Below, piece after piece: positions 39,070 to 45,921 of a stretch of DNA of 64,000 nt. The stretch covers positions 806,001 through 870,000 of the forward strand of contig NZ_VFPE01000002.1 in NCBI RefSeq assembly GCF_006783905.1, given 5' to 3'. Under the pieces are notes generated by a model. The model was not told where the DNA came from and searched no databases. It saw only the letters and a program-made list of their open reading frames with translations. How positions within the stretch are numbered: position 1 is the first letter of the stretch; each line of letters begins with the position of its first letter. A program made the translations under genes and the position numbers. This DNA is from Microbacterium kyungheense (GTDB lineage Bacteria > Actinomycetota > Actinomycetes > Actinomycetales > Microbacteriaceae).

Positions 39070-39637
39070 CGCCGACCCGGTCGCATCGTCGCTCGCCCTC
39101 GCCGTCGCACACCTGACGACGGCGATCGAGCAGGTCGCGGCATCCAATCCGGTCGTCCTCATCGACGGCCGCAGCGGCGCCGGCAAGAGCTCGCTCGCGC
39201 GGGCGCTGGTGTCGCGATGGCCGCTCCGGGGCCGCGTGCAGCTCGTCGCGCTGGATTCGCTCTACCCCGGCTGGGACGGGCTCGACGACGGGGTGGAGCT
39301 CGCCCGCGAGCTGATCCTCACCCCGCACGCGCGCGGGATCGTGGGGGTGTGGCAGCGCTGGGACTGGACGACAGCGGAGCCGGCAGAGGCGCATGCGGTC
39401 GATCCGTCGCTCCCGCTCATCGTCGAGGGTGCGGGACTGCTGACGCCCGCGACGGCGCGACTGGGCGACGTCCGCGTGTGGCTGGAGTCCCCGGCGGCGT
39501 CCCGCAAGAATCGCGCGCTCGCCCGTGACGGCGACGCCTTCCGCCCGCACTGGGACCGCTGGGCGCGTCAGGAGCAGCGTCACGTCGAGCGCGACGACCC
39601 GATGCGGCTCGCGACGCACGTCTTCCCGGTGCCGTGA
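39044..39637 (+). CDS. P-loop NTPase (nucleoside-kinase-like)
   Basis: The ~197-aa protein has Walker A GRSGAGKSSLA at about residues 38-48, then VALDSLYPGWDGLDDG and later LIVEGAGLL and VWLESPAASRKNRAL. This resembles uridine-kinase/AAA_18-type small-molecule kinases, but the substrate is unknown. The start is uncertain. GTG 39044 is the nearest in-frame start and overlaps the GerW-like gene by 26 bp. The coding region clearly begins near 39060. It is probably co-transcribed with that gene. Confidence 0.78.
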   Translation: MSSAPSRSDADPVASSLALAVAHLTTAIEQVAASNPVVLIDGRSGAGKSSLARALVSRWPLRGRVQLVALDSLYPGWDGLDDGVELARELILTPHARGIVGVWQRWDWTTAEPAEAHAVDPSLPLIVEGAGLLTPATARLGDVRVWLESPAASRKNRALARDGDAFRPHWDRWARQEQRHVERDDPMRLATHVFPVP

Positions 39638-39647
39638 GGCGTTCGAC

Positions 39648-40139
39648 CTAGCCTTCGTCGAAGGATGCCACGAGTCCGTCCAGGCGGTAGCCCAGCCAGT
39701 CGTAGATGCCGAAACGGGGATCCTCCGGGTCGTGGTCCTCGGGCTCGGTGATGTCGAGCCGCTGGGCCATCACGAGGCGCACGGCCGCCAGCGTGCGCAG
39801 CCAGGCGCGCACTGTCTCGGGCTCCAGCCGGATCTCGACCTGTTCGAGCAGCGCGGGATCCTCCGGATCGTCCGGGATGACGGCGGCCTCAGCCAGCGAC
39901 GACAGCACGATCTCGGCGTCCGTCCGCCGTCGGGTCAGCAGATCCCTCTCGGTCAGCGTGCGGAACTCGCGCGCAGCCTCGTCATCGTCGGGATACGGCG
40001 TGGGCACGAGCCGTGCGATCGCCGGGTCGTCGTTCGCCGACGCGGAGTCGTCCAGCAGGTCCGCGAACTGCCCGACGAGCGCCGAGAGATGCGCGGCCTC
40101 CAGGCGCGCGACCTCCAGCACGACCGTGCGTCCCGTCAC
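39648..40139 (-). CDS. DUF2017 family protein
   Basis: The 163-aa acidic protein with LEAAHLSALVGQFADLL, then PYPDDDEAAREFR and EPETVRAWLRTLAAVRLVMAQRL, followed by YDWLGYRLDGLV, fits the actinobacterial DUF2017 family. This family is regularly encoded right after clpS, as here. GTG 40139 overlaps the clpS stop (GTGA). Its function is unknown to me. The genomic link suggests a part in adaptor or proteolysis control. Confidence 0.88.
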   Translation of the reverse strand: MTGRTVVLEVARLEAAHLSALVGQFADLLDDSASANDDPAIARLVPTPYPDDDEAAREFRTLTERDLLTRRRTDAEIVLSSLAEAAVIPDDPEDPALLEQVEIRLEPETVRAWLRTLAAVRLVMAQRLDITEPEDHDPEDPRFGIYDWLGYRLDGLVASFDEG

Positions 40140-40435
40140 GCCGGCTCCTGCCGGACGGTCGCCCACAGCCCGTAGTCATGCATCGCCTGCGCGTGCAGCT
40201 CCATGCGTTCCCGGGCCCCTTGCGAGACGACCGCGTGGCCGTCGTTGTGGACCGCGAGCATCAGCCGCTCGGCCTCGGCACGAGGAAGCCCGAAGTACTC
40301 GCGGAACACGTGCGTCACGTAGCTCATCAGATTGACCGGATCGTCCCAGACGACGGTCTGCCACGGACGATCCGGGTCGGGCCGACGGGCGAGGTCCACG
40401 TCCTCGTCGACGGCAGGTGCGGCGAGGGGGCTCAT
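40136..40435 (-). CDS. clpS: ClpS adaptor of the ClpAP/ClpCP protease
   Basis: The 99-aa protein has WQTVVWDDPVNLMSYV, VFREYFGL, and the VHNDGHAVV segment of the N-degron binding pocket. It delivers N-end rule substrates to Clp. The first ~22 residues are the usual flexible tail. Its ATG overlaps the stop of the upstream metallopeptidase gene (TGATG), and its stop overlaps the DUF2017 start. All three are translationally coupled. Confidence 0.94.
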   Translation of the reverse strand: MSPLAAPAVDEDVDLARRPDPDRPWQTVVWDDPVNLMSYVTHVFREYFGLPRAEAERLMLAVHNDGHAVVSQGARERMELHAQAMHDYGLWATVRQEPA

Positions 40436-40785
40436 CACGCCCACCCCAGCTCGTGCAGCCGGTCGTCGTCGATGCCGTAGAAGTGTGCGATCTCGTGGAC
40501 GAGCGTGGTGTGGACTTCGTCCCGGAGCTCCTCCTCGTCGTCGCAGACCGCGAGATGCGGCTCCCGGTACACCAGGATCCGGTCCGGCAGCTCGCCGACG
40601 CCGTAGCGGTCGCGCTCGGTGAGCGCCCAGCCGTCGTAGAGCCCGAGCAGGTCGAGACTCCCGTCCTCGGGGCGATCCTCGACGACGAAGACGACGTTGT
40701 CGAGTCCGGCGACCATATCGTCGGGCAGGGCGTCGAGCTCGTCGATCACGAGCGACTCGAAGGTCGCGGCATCCATCTCCATCAT
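40435..40785 (-). CDS. Zincin-like metallopeptidase family protein
   Basis: The 116-aa protein ends in VHEIAHFYGIDDDRLHELGW, with a HExxHxxGxxxD zinc motif near residues 96-107. This is the MPN/zincin-like small metallopeptidase family (DUF1025) common in Actinobacteria. It is first in an operon with clpS and DUF2017. The acidic first half (LDALPDDM) is typical. Its substrate is unknown. A second ATG immediately follows the first, so the exact start is uncertain by one codon. No ribosome binding site was singled out. Confidence 0.86.
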   Translation of the reverse strand: MMEMDAATFESLVIDELDALPDDMVAGLDNVVFVVEDRPEDGSLDLLGLYDGWALTERDRYGVGELPDRILVYREPHLAVCDDEEELRDEVHTTLVHEIAHFYGIDDDRLHELGWA

Positions 40786-40802
40786 GATGCCTCGCTTCTA
40801 CG

Positions 40803-40833
40803 CGAATGGGGCGCGAAACTCGCGCCCCATTCG
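40803..40833 (-). terminator. Terminator of tRNA-His
   Basis: A perfect 14-bp stem with a 3-nt loop (arms 40803-40816 and 40820-40833) lies 8 nt downstream of the tRNA-His 3' end and before the metallopeptidase start. No T-run on either side. Confidence 0.7.
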
Positions 40834-40840
40834 GCTGACA

Positions 40841-40917
40841 TGGGGTGGCTAACGGGGCTTGAACCCGCGACCCCCGCGACCACAACGCGGTGCTCTACCA
40901 ACTGAGCTATAGCCACC
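40841..40917 (-). tRNA. tRNA-His (GTG)
   Basis: The cloverleaf reads from 40917. The extra G(-1) pairs with C73, the identity element of tRNA-His. The 7-bp acceptor GTGGCTA/TAGCCAC, D arm, anticodon stem CCGCG/CGCGG with loop TTGTGGT (anticodon GTG) and T loop GGTTCAAGC are all intact. CCA is encoded at 40841-40843. Confidence 0.95.
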
Positions 40918-40953
40918 ATGCTTCCCGCTCGCGCGGGCAACCAGACGATTCTC

Positions 40954-41610
40954 TCACACCTCAGGGGCAAACGATGACACGGCGGCGGCAGCGGCCGCGC
41001 GGGCGCCGTCGCTCGTGGGCCCGGGCTCGGGAACGAACACCGCCTGGCGGTAGTAAGCGAGCTCTCGCACCGATTCGATGATGTCGGCGAGGGCGCGGTG
41101 GCCGCCGTCTTTCGCGGGGGCGTGGATGTACGCGCGCGGGTACCAGCGGCGGGCCAGCTCTTTGATGCTCGACACGTCGACGTTGCGGTAGTGCAGCCAG
41201 TGATCGACGCGCGGCATGTACTTCGCCAGGAACATGCGGTCGGTGCCGATCGTGTTGCCGGCGAGCGGCGCCTTGCCCTCGAGCGGCACGAAGCGCTGGA
41301 TGTACTCGAGCACCTGGAACTCCGCGTCGGCCACGGTCACGCCGTGCGGGATCTCGTCGAGCAGCCCCGAGGAACGGTGCATGTTGGTGACGAACTCGTT
41401 CATGTGCTCCAGCGCGGACGCGTCCGGCTTGATCACGACGTGGAACCCGGGATCGAGCAGGCGCAGCTCGAAGTCGGTCACGACCACGGCGATCTCGACC
41501 AGTTCGTCGACCGCCAGGTCGAGCCCGGTCATCTCGCAGTCGATCCACACCAGGCGATCATTGTCGGATGCCCCCACCATGTGCTCCATCCTCGTGACGG
41601 GGTCCGACAT
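40954..41610 (-). CDS. orn: Oligoribonuclease
   Basis: The 218-aa DEDDh 3'-5' exonuclease degrades RNA oligonucleotides of 2-5 nt, including pGpG. The catalytic acids are in WIDCEMTGLD (DxE), NTIGTDRMFL and DGGHRALADI (the HxxxxD). The motif RNVDVSSIKELARRWYP is a family hallmark. An Ala-rich tail of about 20 residues is extra. ATG 41610 has GGAG 6 nt upstream. ATG 41580 (MVGASDND) is an alternative and closer to the usual N-terminus. Confidence 0.95.
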   Translation of the reverse strand: MSDPVTRMEHMVGASDNDRLVWIDCEMTGLDLAVDELVEIAVVVTDFELRLLDPGFHVVIKPDASALEHMNEFVTNMHRSSGLLDEIPHGVTVADAEFQVLEYIQRFVPLEGKAPLAGNTIGTDRMFLAKYMPRVDHWLHYRNVDVSSIKELARRWYPRAYIHAPAKDGGHRALADIIESVRELAYYRQAVFVPEPGPTSDGARAAAAAAVSSFAPEV

Positions 41611-41656
41611 CGCGGACTCCGGATAAGGGGCCCGGCGTCGCCGCCGAACCCCGGTG

Positions 41657-41729
41657 CCCCCCCGGGAGGATTCGAACCCCCGACCTGGCGGGTAGAAACC
41701 GCTCGCTCTGTCCCCTGAGCTACGGAGGG
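41657..41729 (-). tRNA. tRNA-Arg (TCT)
   Basis: Read from 41729: acceptor CCCTCCG pairs with CGGGGGG, D stem GCTC/GAGC, anticodon loop TTTCTAC (anticodon TCT, reading AGA/AGG), T stem GGGGG/CCTCC around TTCGAAT. The first anticodon-stem pair is A-C. CCA is not encoded. AGA is very rare in these genes, so this decodes a minor codon. Confidence 0.9.
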
Positions 41730-41832
41730 AAGGGTGAGTCCCAGGTTACCCGGTCGCGCCATGCCGTCGCGGACTCTGGTTTCGTGGGCCGTCGGGGCGT
41801 AGCGTCAGCGGCGGAGGCATCGAAAGGAGTTC

Positions 41833-42048
41833 ATGATGAGCACCACGCAGACGCACCACCCCCTGTGGGTCGCCTTCGGCACCGGCGGCGTCGTCGGGAG
41901 CATCCGCAAGGGCGACGACGGCTACACGGTGACGATGGCGGGCGCCGACCAGGTCGCGGGCACGTATCCGTCGATGGAGGTCGCCAAGAGCGCCCTGCAT
42001 GCCCGGATGACGCCGGGAAGCGACTGGCCCCGGTTCGAGGAGCACTGA
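41833..42048 (+). CDS. Small conserved protein, unknown function
   Basis: The 71-aa protein has FGTGGVVGSIRKGDDGYTVTMAGADQVAGTYPSMEVAKSAL, a compact beta-rich fold ending with an aromatic acidic tail. Similar short proteins occur in Actinobacteria, but I cannot assign a function. A GAAAGGAG site precedes ATG 41833 or ATG 41836. Convergent with the YczE-like gene. No homology to methyltransferases is apparent. Confidence 0.72.
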   Translation: MMSTTQTHHPLWVAFGTGGVVGSIRKGDDGYTVTMAGADQVAGTYPSMEVAKSALHARMTPGSDWPRFEEH

Positions 42049-42066
42049 GGCCGCGCCGGCACGCTG

Positions 42067-42720
42067 TCAGGGCGCGGGCTCGACGGTGGCATCCGCGCCC
42101 GTGCTCACCCGACCGGCGCCGCGCTGCGTCCGCCGCGCGGCCGGCCGGCGTCGCGTATCGAGAAGCGGCAGGGCCACGTGCACGAGCGGGCCGATGAGTG
42201 CCGCGAAGAGCACGGTGCCGATCCCCACGGTGCCTCCGAGGAGCCATCCGATCGCGAGCACGGTGAGTTCGACGAGGGCCCGGCAGAGCCAGATCGGCCA
42301 GCCGAGCCGGGAGTTCAGGCCGGTCATGAGACCGTCGCGCGGACCAGGGCCGAAACGCGCGCCGATGTACAGTCCGGAGGCCACGGCGACGACGAGGATG
42401 CCGCCGAGCAGCGTCGCCACCTGCGCCCAGAGCCCCTCCACCGGCGGCACGATGCCGAGCACGATCTGCATGCTGGTGCCGACGAGCAGGATGTTGGCGA
42501 TCGTGCCGACTCCCGGCTTCTGGCGGAGCGGGATCCACAGGAGCAGGACGAAGAAGCCGACGATGTTCGTGATCCACCCGATGCCGATTCCCGTGCGCAG
42601 GGAGAGTCCCTGAGCGAACACCGTCCACGGGTCGACGCCGAGACCCGCCTCGACCGTGAGCGCACATCCCGCTCCGTAGAGGAACAGGCCGATCAGCAGC
42701 TGGGCGACGCGACGAGGCAT
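42067..42720 (-). CDS. YczE-family membrane protein
   Basis: The 217-aa protein has about five membrane segments and the family features GLGVDPWTVFAQGLSLRTG near residue 30 and the GPGPRDGLM loop. YczE/YitT-like proteins are thought to be transporters or export helpers, and are often paired with a MocR-type regulator, as here. A basic and acidic C-terminal tail is cytosolic. ATG 42720 is chosen over 42738 because the longer form would place the CCAAT repeat inside the coding region. The regulator is divergent. Confidence 0.85.
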   Translation of the reverse strand: MPRRVAQLLIGLFLYGAGCALTVEAGLGVDPWTVFAQGLSLRTGIGIGWITNIVGFFVLLLWIPLRQKPGVGTIANILLVGTSMQIVLGIVPPVEGLWAQVATLLGGILVVAVASGLYIGARFGPGPRDGLMTGLNSRLGWPIWLCRALVELTVLAIGWLLGGTVGIGTVLFAALIGPLVHVALPLLDTRRRPAARRTQRGAGRVSTGADATVEPAP

Positions 42721-42728
42721 GGAGCTAT

Positions 42729-42764
42729 CCAATCGCATGATTGGCCCGCAGTGAACAGTCCAAT
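42729..42764. promoter_or_regulatory. Repeated CCAAT boxes, likely operator for the MocR regulator
   Basis: CCAAT (42729-42733), ATTGG (42740-42744) and CCAAT (42760-42764) lie between the divergent genes. The first pair forms an inverted repeat spaced by 6 nt. Their place and repetition suit MocR binding, but this is inferred. Confidence 0.45.
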
Positions 42765-42769
42765 GTCGC

Positions 42770-42775
42770 TACGCT
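42770..42775 (+). promoter_or_regulatory. -10 box of the MocR gene (TACGCT)
   Basis: TACGCT lies 6 nt before ATG 42782, a leaderless layout, and 5 nt after the last CCAAT box, so a bound regulator could block it. Confidence 0.45.
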
Positions 42776-42781
42776 GGCCTC

Positions 42782-44206
42782 ATGGACTCTCGCGTCTCCG
42801 CCCGCGCGCTGGCTGCCTCGCTCGGAGGGTGGCGCACGCGCGAACCGGCCTATGAGGCCCTCGCCGACGGCATCCGCCTCCTCTGCCTCGACAACCGGAT
42901 CGCCCCGCGCACGGCGCTGCCGGCAGAGCGCGAGCTCGCCGCAGCCCTGCACGTCAGCCGCAGCACGGTGGCCGCCGCGTACCGCAGCCTGCGCGACACC
43001 GGTCACATCGCCAGCCTGCGCGGGTCGGGCAGCGTCACGCTGCCGGTCGGGCATCGTGAGGTCGGGCGGGCGACCGCCGCCGAGGGCATGATCGACCTGC
43101 AGCAGGCGAGTCCGCCCGCCTGGCCCGGCCTTGCCGGTGTGATGGCGGAGGCGGGCGCCAACTCCGCTGCGCTCATCTCGCGGGTCGGGTATGACGTGCT
43201 CGGCGGTGGTGAGCTGCGCGAAGCGATCGCCCGGCGCTACACCGAGCGGGGGATCCCGACGTCGGCGGCGGAGGTGCTCGTCACCACGGGAGCGCAGAGC
43301 GCGATCCACCTGGTGTCGTCGGTGCTGCTGGGCCGTGGCGATCGCGTCGTCGTCGAGACGCCGACCTACCCGCACGCGGTGGATGCGCTGCGCCGGGCGG
43401 GCGGGCGTCTCGTCGGGGTGCCGGTGACGACGGACGTCGGCTGGGACATCGACCGGGCGGAGCAGGTGTTCGCTCGGACGCTTCCGGTCATGGCGTATCT
43501 CATGCCTGACTTCCAGAATCCGACCGGACGCAGCATGACCGCCGCAGAGCGCACGGCGATCCTGACGGCTGGCGAGCGGGCGGGCACCGTGCTGGTGCTG
43601 GACGAGACGACGGCCGACCTCGACATCGATCGCGGTGCGGTCGCCCCGGGTTTCGTCGGGGCCGAACCGGGCACGGTCGTGCGTATCGGGTCGCTGGGCA
43701 AGACCGTGTGGGGCGGGCTGCGTGTCGGGTGGGTGAGGGCCGAGGGCGACCTGATCCGCAGACTGGTGGCCGCGCGTCCTGCTCATGACCTCGGCACCCC
43801 AGAGTTCGAGCAGGCCATCGCCGCACGCCTGCTCAGCGACTTCGACGCGATCGTGTCGCAGCGCTCCGGACTCCTGCGCGCCGGCCGGGACGCGGTCGTG
43901 GCAGCGCTGCGCGCGCAGCTGCCCGAGTGGCGCATTCCGGACGTGCACGGGGGAGTGGCCCTGTGGATCGAACTCGACGCGCCGCTCAGCTCGGCGCTCG
44001 TGATGGAGGCGCGCTCGCGGGGAGTCCTGTTGACGGCGGGCTCGAGGTTCTCGATCGAAGGCGGCCATGATCGGCATCTGCGGGTGCCGTTCACCTCTCC
44101 GCCCGACGACATGGTGCGCGCCGCGGAGGTGCTGGCGGACTCCTGGGCCTCGGTGAGGGCCGGTGCGCCGACGTCGGTGATCGAGCACGCGGGCGCGGTG
44201 GTCTGA
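42782..44206 (+). CDS. MocR/PdxR-type regulator (GntR HTH + aminotransferase fold)
   Basis: The 474-aa protein joins a GntR winged helix (about residues 20-90: LPAERELAAALHVSRSTVAAAYRSLRDTGHI) to a type I aminotransferase-like domain. The PLP-binding Lys is in GSLGKTVWGGLRVGW, and MPDFQNPTGR is the family motif for the PLP-contacting Asn. Such regulators sense PLP or a PLP adduct. The divergent YczE-like gene is the likely target. A leaderless mRNA is suggested by the TACGCT box. Confidence 0.92.
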   Translation: MDSRVSARALAASLGGWRTREPAYEALADGIRLLCLDNRIAPRTALPAERELAAALHVSRSTVAAAYRSLRDTGHIASLRGSGSVTLPVGHREVGRATAAEGMIDLQQASPPAWPGLAGVMAEAGANSAALISRVGYDVLGGGELREAIARRYTERGIPTSAAEVLVTTGAQSAIHLVSSVLLGRGDRVVVETPTYPHAVDALRRAGGRLVGVPVTTDVGWDIDRAEQVFARTLPVMAYLMPDFQNPTGRSMTAAERTAILTAGERAGTVLVLDETTADLDIDRGAVAPGFVGAEPGTVVRIGSLGKTVWGGLRVGWVRAEGDLIRRLVAARPAHDLGTPEFEQAIAARLLSDFDAIVSQRSGLLRAGRDAVVAALRAQLPEWRIPDVHGGVALWIELDAPLSSALVMEARSRGVLLTAGSRFSIEGGHDRHLRVPFTSPPDDMVRAAEVLADSWASVRAGAPTSVIEHAGAVV

Positions 44207-44213
44207 GCCTGTT

Positions 44214-44477
44214 CTAGCGTCCCAGACGGAGGCACTCGACCGCGTCGTCGGCGCTCCAGAAGTCGCCGAGGTCGCGGAACGTGTGCGTCGACGCGTGGAA
44301 GCGGCGCGCGCGGAAGCGCGTCCCCGCGTGTTCGGTCACAGCTTGCAGGTGGCCGATGACGAAGCCTGCGGGGTCACGCACGCGCCAGAGGCCCGGCGCC
44401 GCGGGATCGAGTCGAACGCGCGCCTGCGCCGAGAGGCGCGGCTGCGGGAGATCGGTCGGTTCGAGGATGGTCGTCAT
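44214..44477 (-). CDS. Small conserved protein, unknown function
   Basis: The 87-aa protein has two conserved-looking segments: LWRVRDPAGFVIGHLQ and FRARRFHASTHTFRDLGDFWSADDAVECLR. It is soluble and slightly basic, with no metal motif. Similar short proteins occur in Microbacteriaceae. Some carry a DNA-repair label that I cannot support from sequence. A clear AGGGAG lies before the ATG. Its promoter region holds a possible LexA site, and ssb is divergent. It converges with the MocR gene. Confidence 0.72.
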   Translation of the reverse strand: MTTILEPTDLPQPRLSAQARVRLDPAAPGLWRVRDPAGFVIGHLQAVTEHAGTRFRARRFHASTHTFRDLGDFWSADDAVECLRLGR

Positions 44478-44493
44478 GTCTACTCCCTTCGAT

Positions 44494-44509
44494 TAGAAGA
44501 TACGTTCGA
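44494..44509 (-). promoter_or_regulatory. Possible LexA (SOS) box
   Basis: Read on the minus strand, TCGAAC-GTAT-CTTCTA matches the actinobacterial SOS consensus TCGAAC-N4-GTTCGA at 10 of 12 positions. It ends 16 nt before the ATG at 44477 and overlaps the likely -10 region. The remaining 190 bp up to ssb hold only the ssb ribosome binding site that I can identify. Confidence 0.35.
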
Positions 44510-44699
44510 CCTCCGACATTCCGACGAGCGGGCGCCCCTCCTCCCCAGCGGCAGCTATCGGCCGGTTCTCCCCAGATCGTGCGGAAGAAGCTCGGCCGGC
44601 GATCGCCGCCGGACAGGCTGTACCCACCGCCGGCGCCCTCGGGCACGGGGTGCCGGCGGGACCCGGGGACCGACCCCGATCCGAGAGAGAGGAACCGAC

Positions 44700-45251
44700 A
44701 TGAGCGACCTGTACGACAGCATCACCGTCACCGGCAACGTGGCGAGCGAACCGCAGTTCAAGCGCACCCCGAACGGCGTGCCCATCACTTCGTTCCGGGT
44801 GGCGAGCGGGCAGCGCAAGTACGACAAGCAGACCGAGCGCTGGATCGACTCCGGCACCAACTGGTACACGGTCTCGGTGTTCCGCGGCCTCGCCGACCAC
44901 GCCTTCGCCTCACTGCATCGGGGCGACCGCGTGATCCTGACCGGTCGACTCCGCCAGCGGGAATGGGAGAGCGGCGAGAAGAGCGGCGTCGCCTTCGACA
45001 TCGAGGCCGACGCACTCGGACATGACCTGCTGTGGGGTACGACGACCTTCGTCAAGGATGAACGCCGCCGCACCGTGGACCCGATCCCTGCCGACGCCTG
45101 GCAGACGCCCGCGGGTGCAGACGCGTGGGCCGCCCCGGGCGTCGGGGACGGCGAGCGGCCTGCCGCACTCGAGGATCCGTCGGCCGCCGAGCTGGTCGGG
45201 GCGCGCGCCGGAGGGGGTGCGGGCGAAGGCTCGGCGGACTCGCCGTTCTGA
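44700..45251 (+). CDS. ssb: Single-stranded DNA-binding protein
   Basis: The 183-aa OB-fold protein has SITVTGNVASEPQFKRTPNGVPITSFRVASG, the aromatic WYTVSVFRGLADH and the LTGRLRQREWE block. The C-terminal tip SADSPF retains the acidic-Pro-Phe pattern that recruits repair proteins. There is no long Gly-rich linker. It lacks the rpsF/rpsR neighbours usual for the main SSB gene, so it may be a paralogue (SsbB-like). GAGAGAGGAA precedes ATG 44700. Confidence 0.92.
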   Translation: MSDLYDSITVTGNVASEPQFKRTPNGVPITSFRVASGQRKYDKQTERWIDSGTNWYTVSVFRGLADHAFASLHRGDRVILTGRLRQREWESGEKSGVAFDIEADALGHDLLWGTTTFVKDERRRTVDPIPADAWQTPAGADAWAAPGVGDGERPAALEDPSAAELVGARAGGGAGEGSADSPF

Positions 45252-45297
45252 GCCACGGTGGGGCCCGGTGTTCAGCGGGGTGTCGGGTGGGCGCACG

Positions 45298-45303
45298 TAG
45301 ACT
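45298..45303 (+). promoter_or_regulatory. -10 box (TAGACT)
   Basis: TAGACT lies 6 nt before GTG 45310, a leaderless layout. Confidence 0.45.
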
Positions 45304-45309
45304 GCTCGC

Positions 45310-45846
45310 GTGGCCCGACACCCTGCATCCGCGAACGGCCGGCCGAGCTTCGCACGCCGCGCCGGCCTGGTCGGGGCCACCGCCCTCGCGGTCGCCGTCG
45401 TGACGGCGTGCGCGCCGGTGACGCCCACCCCGACACCGTCCGTGTCCCCGTCGGGCACGATCGTGGTGCCGACGCCGAGCGCGAGCGCGAGCGACGGCGG
45501 CCAGGCGACGCCCGCGGCACTCGTCCCGGACGGCACTGCGCACGACAACCTGCCGTACTTCACGGCGGTCACCGACTCGGTGTGGGCGTCGGAATCGCGC
45601 GTCTCGGGTCGCGCCTACATCGACGCACTCGTCGCCGCGGGCTTCGACAAGTCCGCCATGCAAGTCACGAGCGACACCACCACGGTCGGCAACCCGGCGG
45701 AGAGCATCCAGTTCTCGGTGCGGTGGGGCGAGGAGTGCCTCGTCGGGCAAGTCGGTCCCGCGACCGGGGATCCCGTGACGGTCGTGGTCCCGGTGGTCGG
45801 CGAAGGCACCTGTCTCATCGGTCAGACGCGCCCGATCGACTGGTGA
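45310..45846 (+). CDS. Secreted lipoprotein (DUF6993-like)
   Basis: The 178-aa protein has a signal peptide ending in the lipobox VTAC (Cys at about residue 34), then a Pro/Thr/Ser-rich spacer (about residues 36-75). The C-terminal domain has WASESRVSGRAYIDALVAAGFDKSAMQVTSDTTTVGNPAESIQF and a Cys pair in GEECLVG and GEGTCLIG that may form a disulfide. Such lipoproteins are common in Microbacteriaceae. The function is unknown. The GTG start is probably leaderless, with TAGACT 6 nt upstream. Confidence 0.82.
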   Translation: MARHPASANGRPSFARRAGLVGATALAVAVVTACAPVTPTPTPSVSPSGTIVVPTPSASASDGGQATPAALVPDGTAHDNLPYFTAVTDSVWASESRVSGRAYIDALVAAGFDKSAMQVTSDTTTVGNPAESIQFSVRWGEECLVGQVGPATGDPVTVVVPVVGEGTCLIGQTRPIDW

Positions 45847-45878
45847 CCGCGGCCGGCGGCGCCCCCGCGCGTGGCCGG

Positions 45879-45884
45879 TAGGCT
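45879..45884 (+). promoter_or_regulatory. -10 box of ettA (TAGGCT)
   Basis: TAGGCT lies 37 nt before the ettA ATG, giving a short leader with AAGGAG at 45905-45910. Confidence 0.45.
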
Positions 45885-45921
45885 GGGACGCTGACGTCAG
45901 ATCCAAGGAGACAGAAACCCG

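Noticed and set aside
40841..41729. tRNA genes as integration sites
   Set aside because: No integrase, no duplicated tRNA 3' ends and no foreign DNA next to them.
42721..42738. ATG 42738 as start of the YczE-like gene
   Set aside because: It would put the repeated CCAAT motif inside the coding region. ATG 42720 leaves it in the shared promoter gap.
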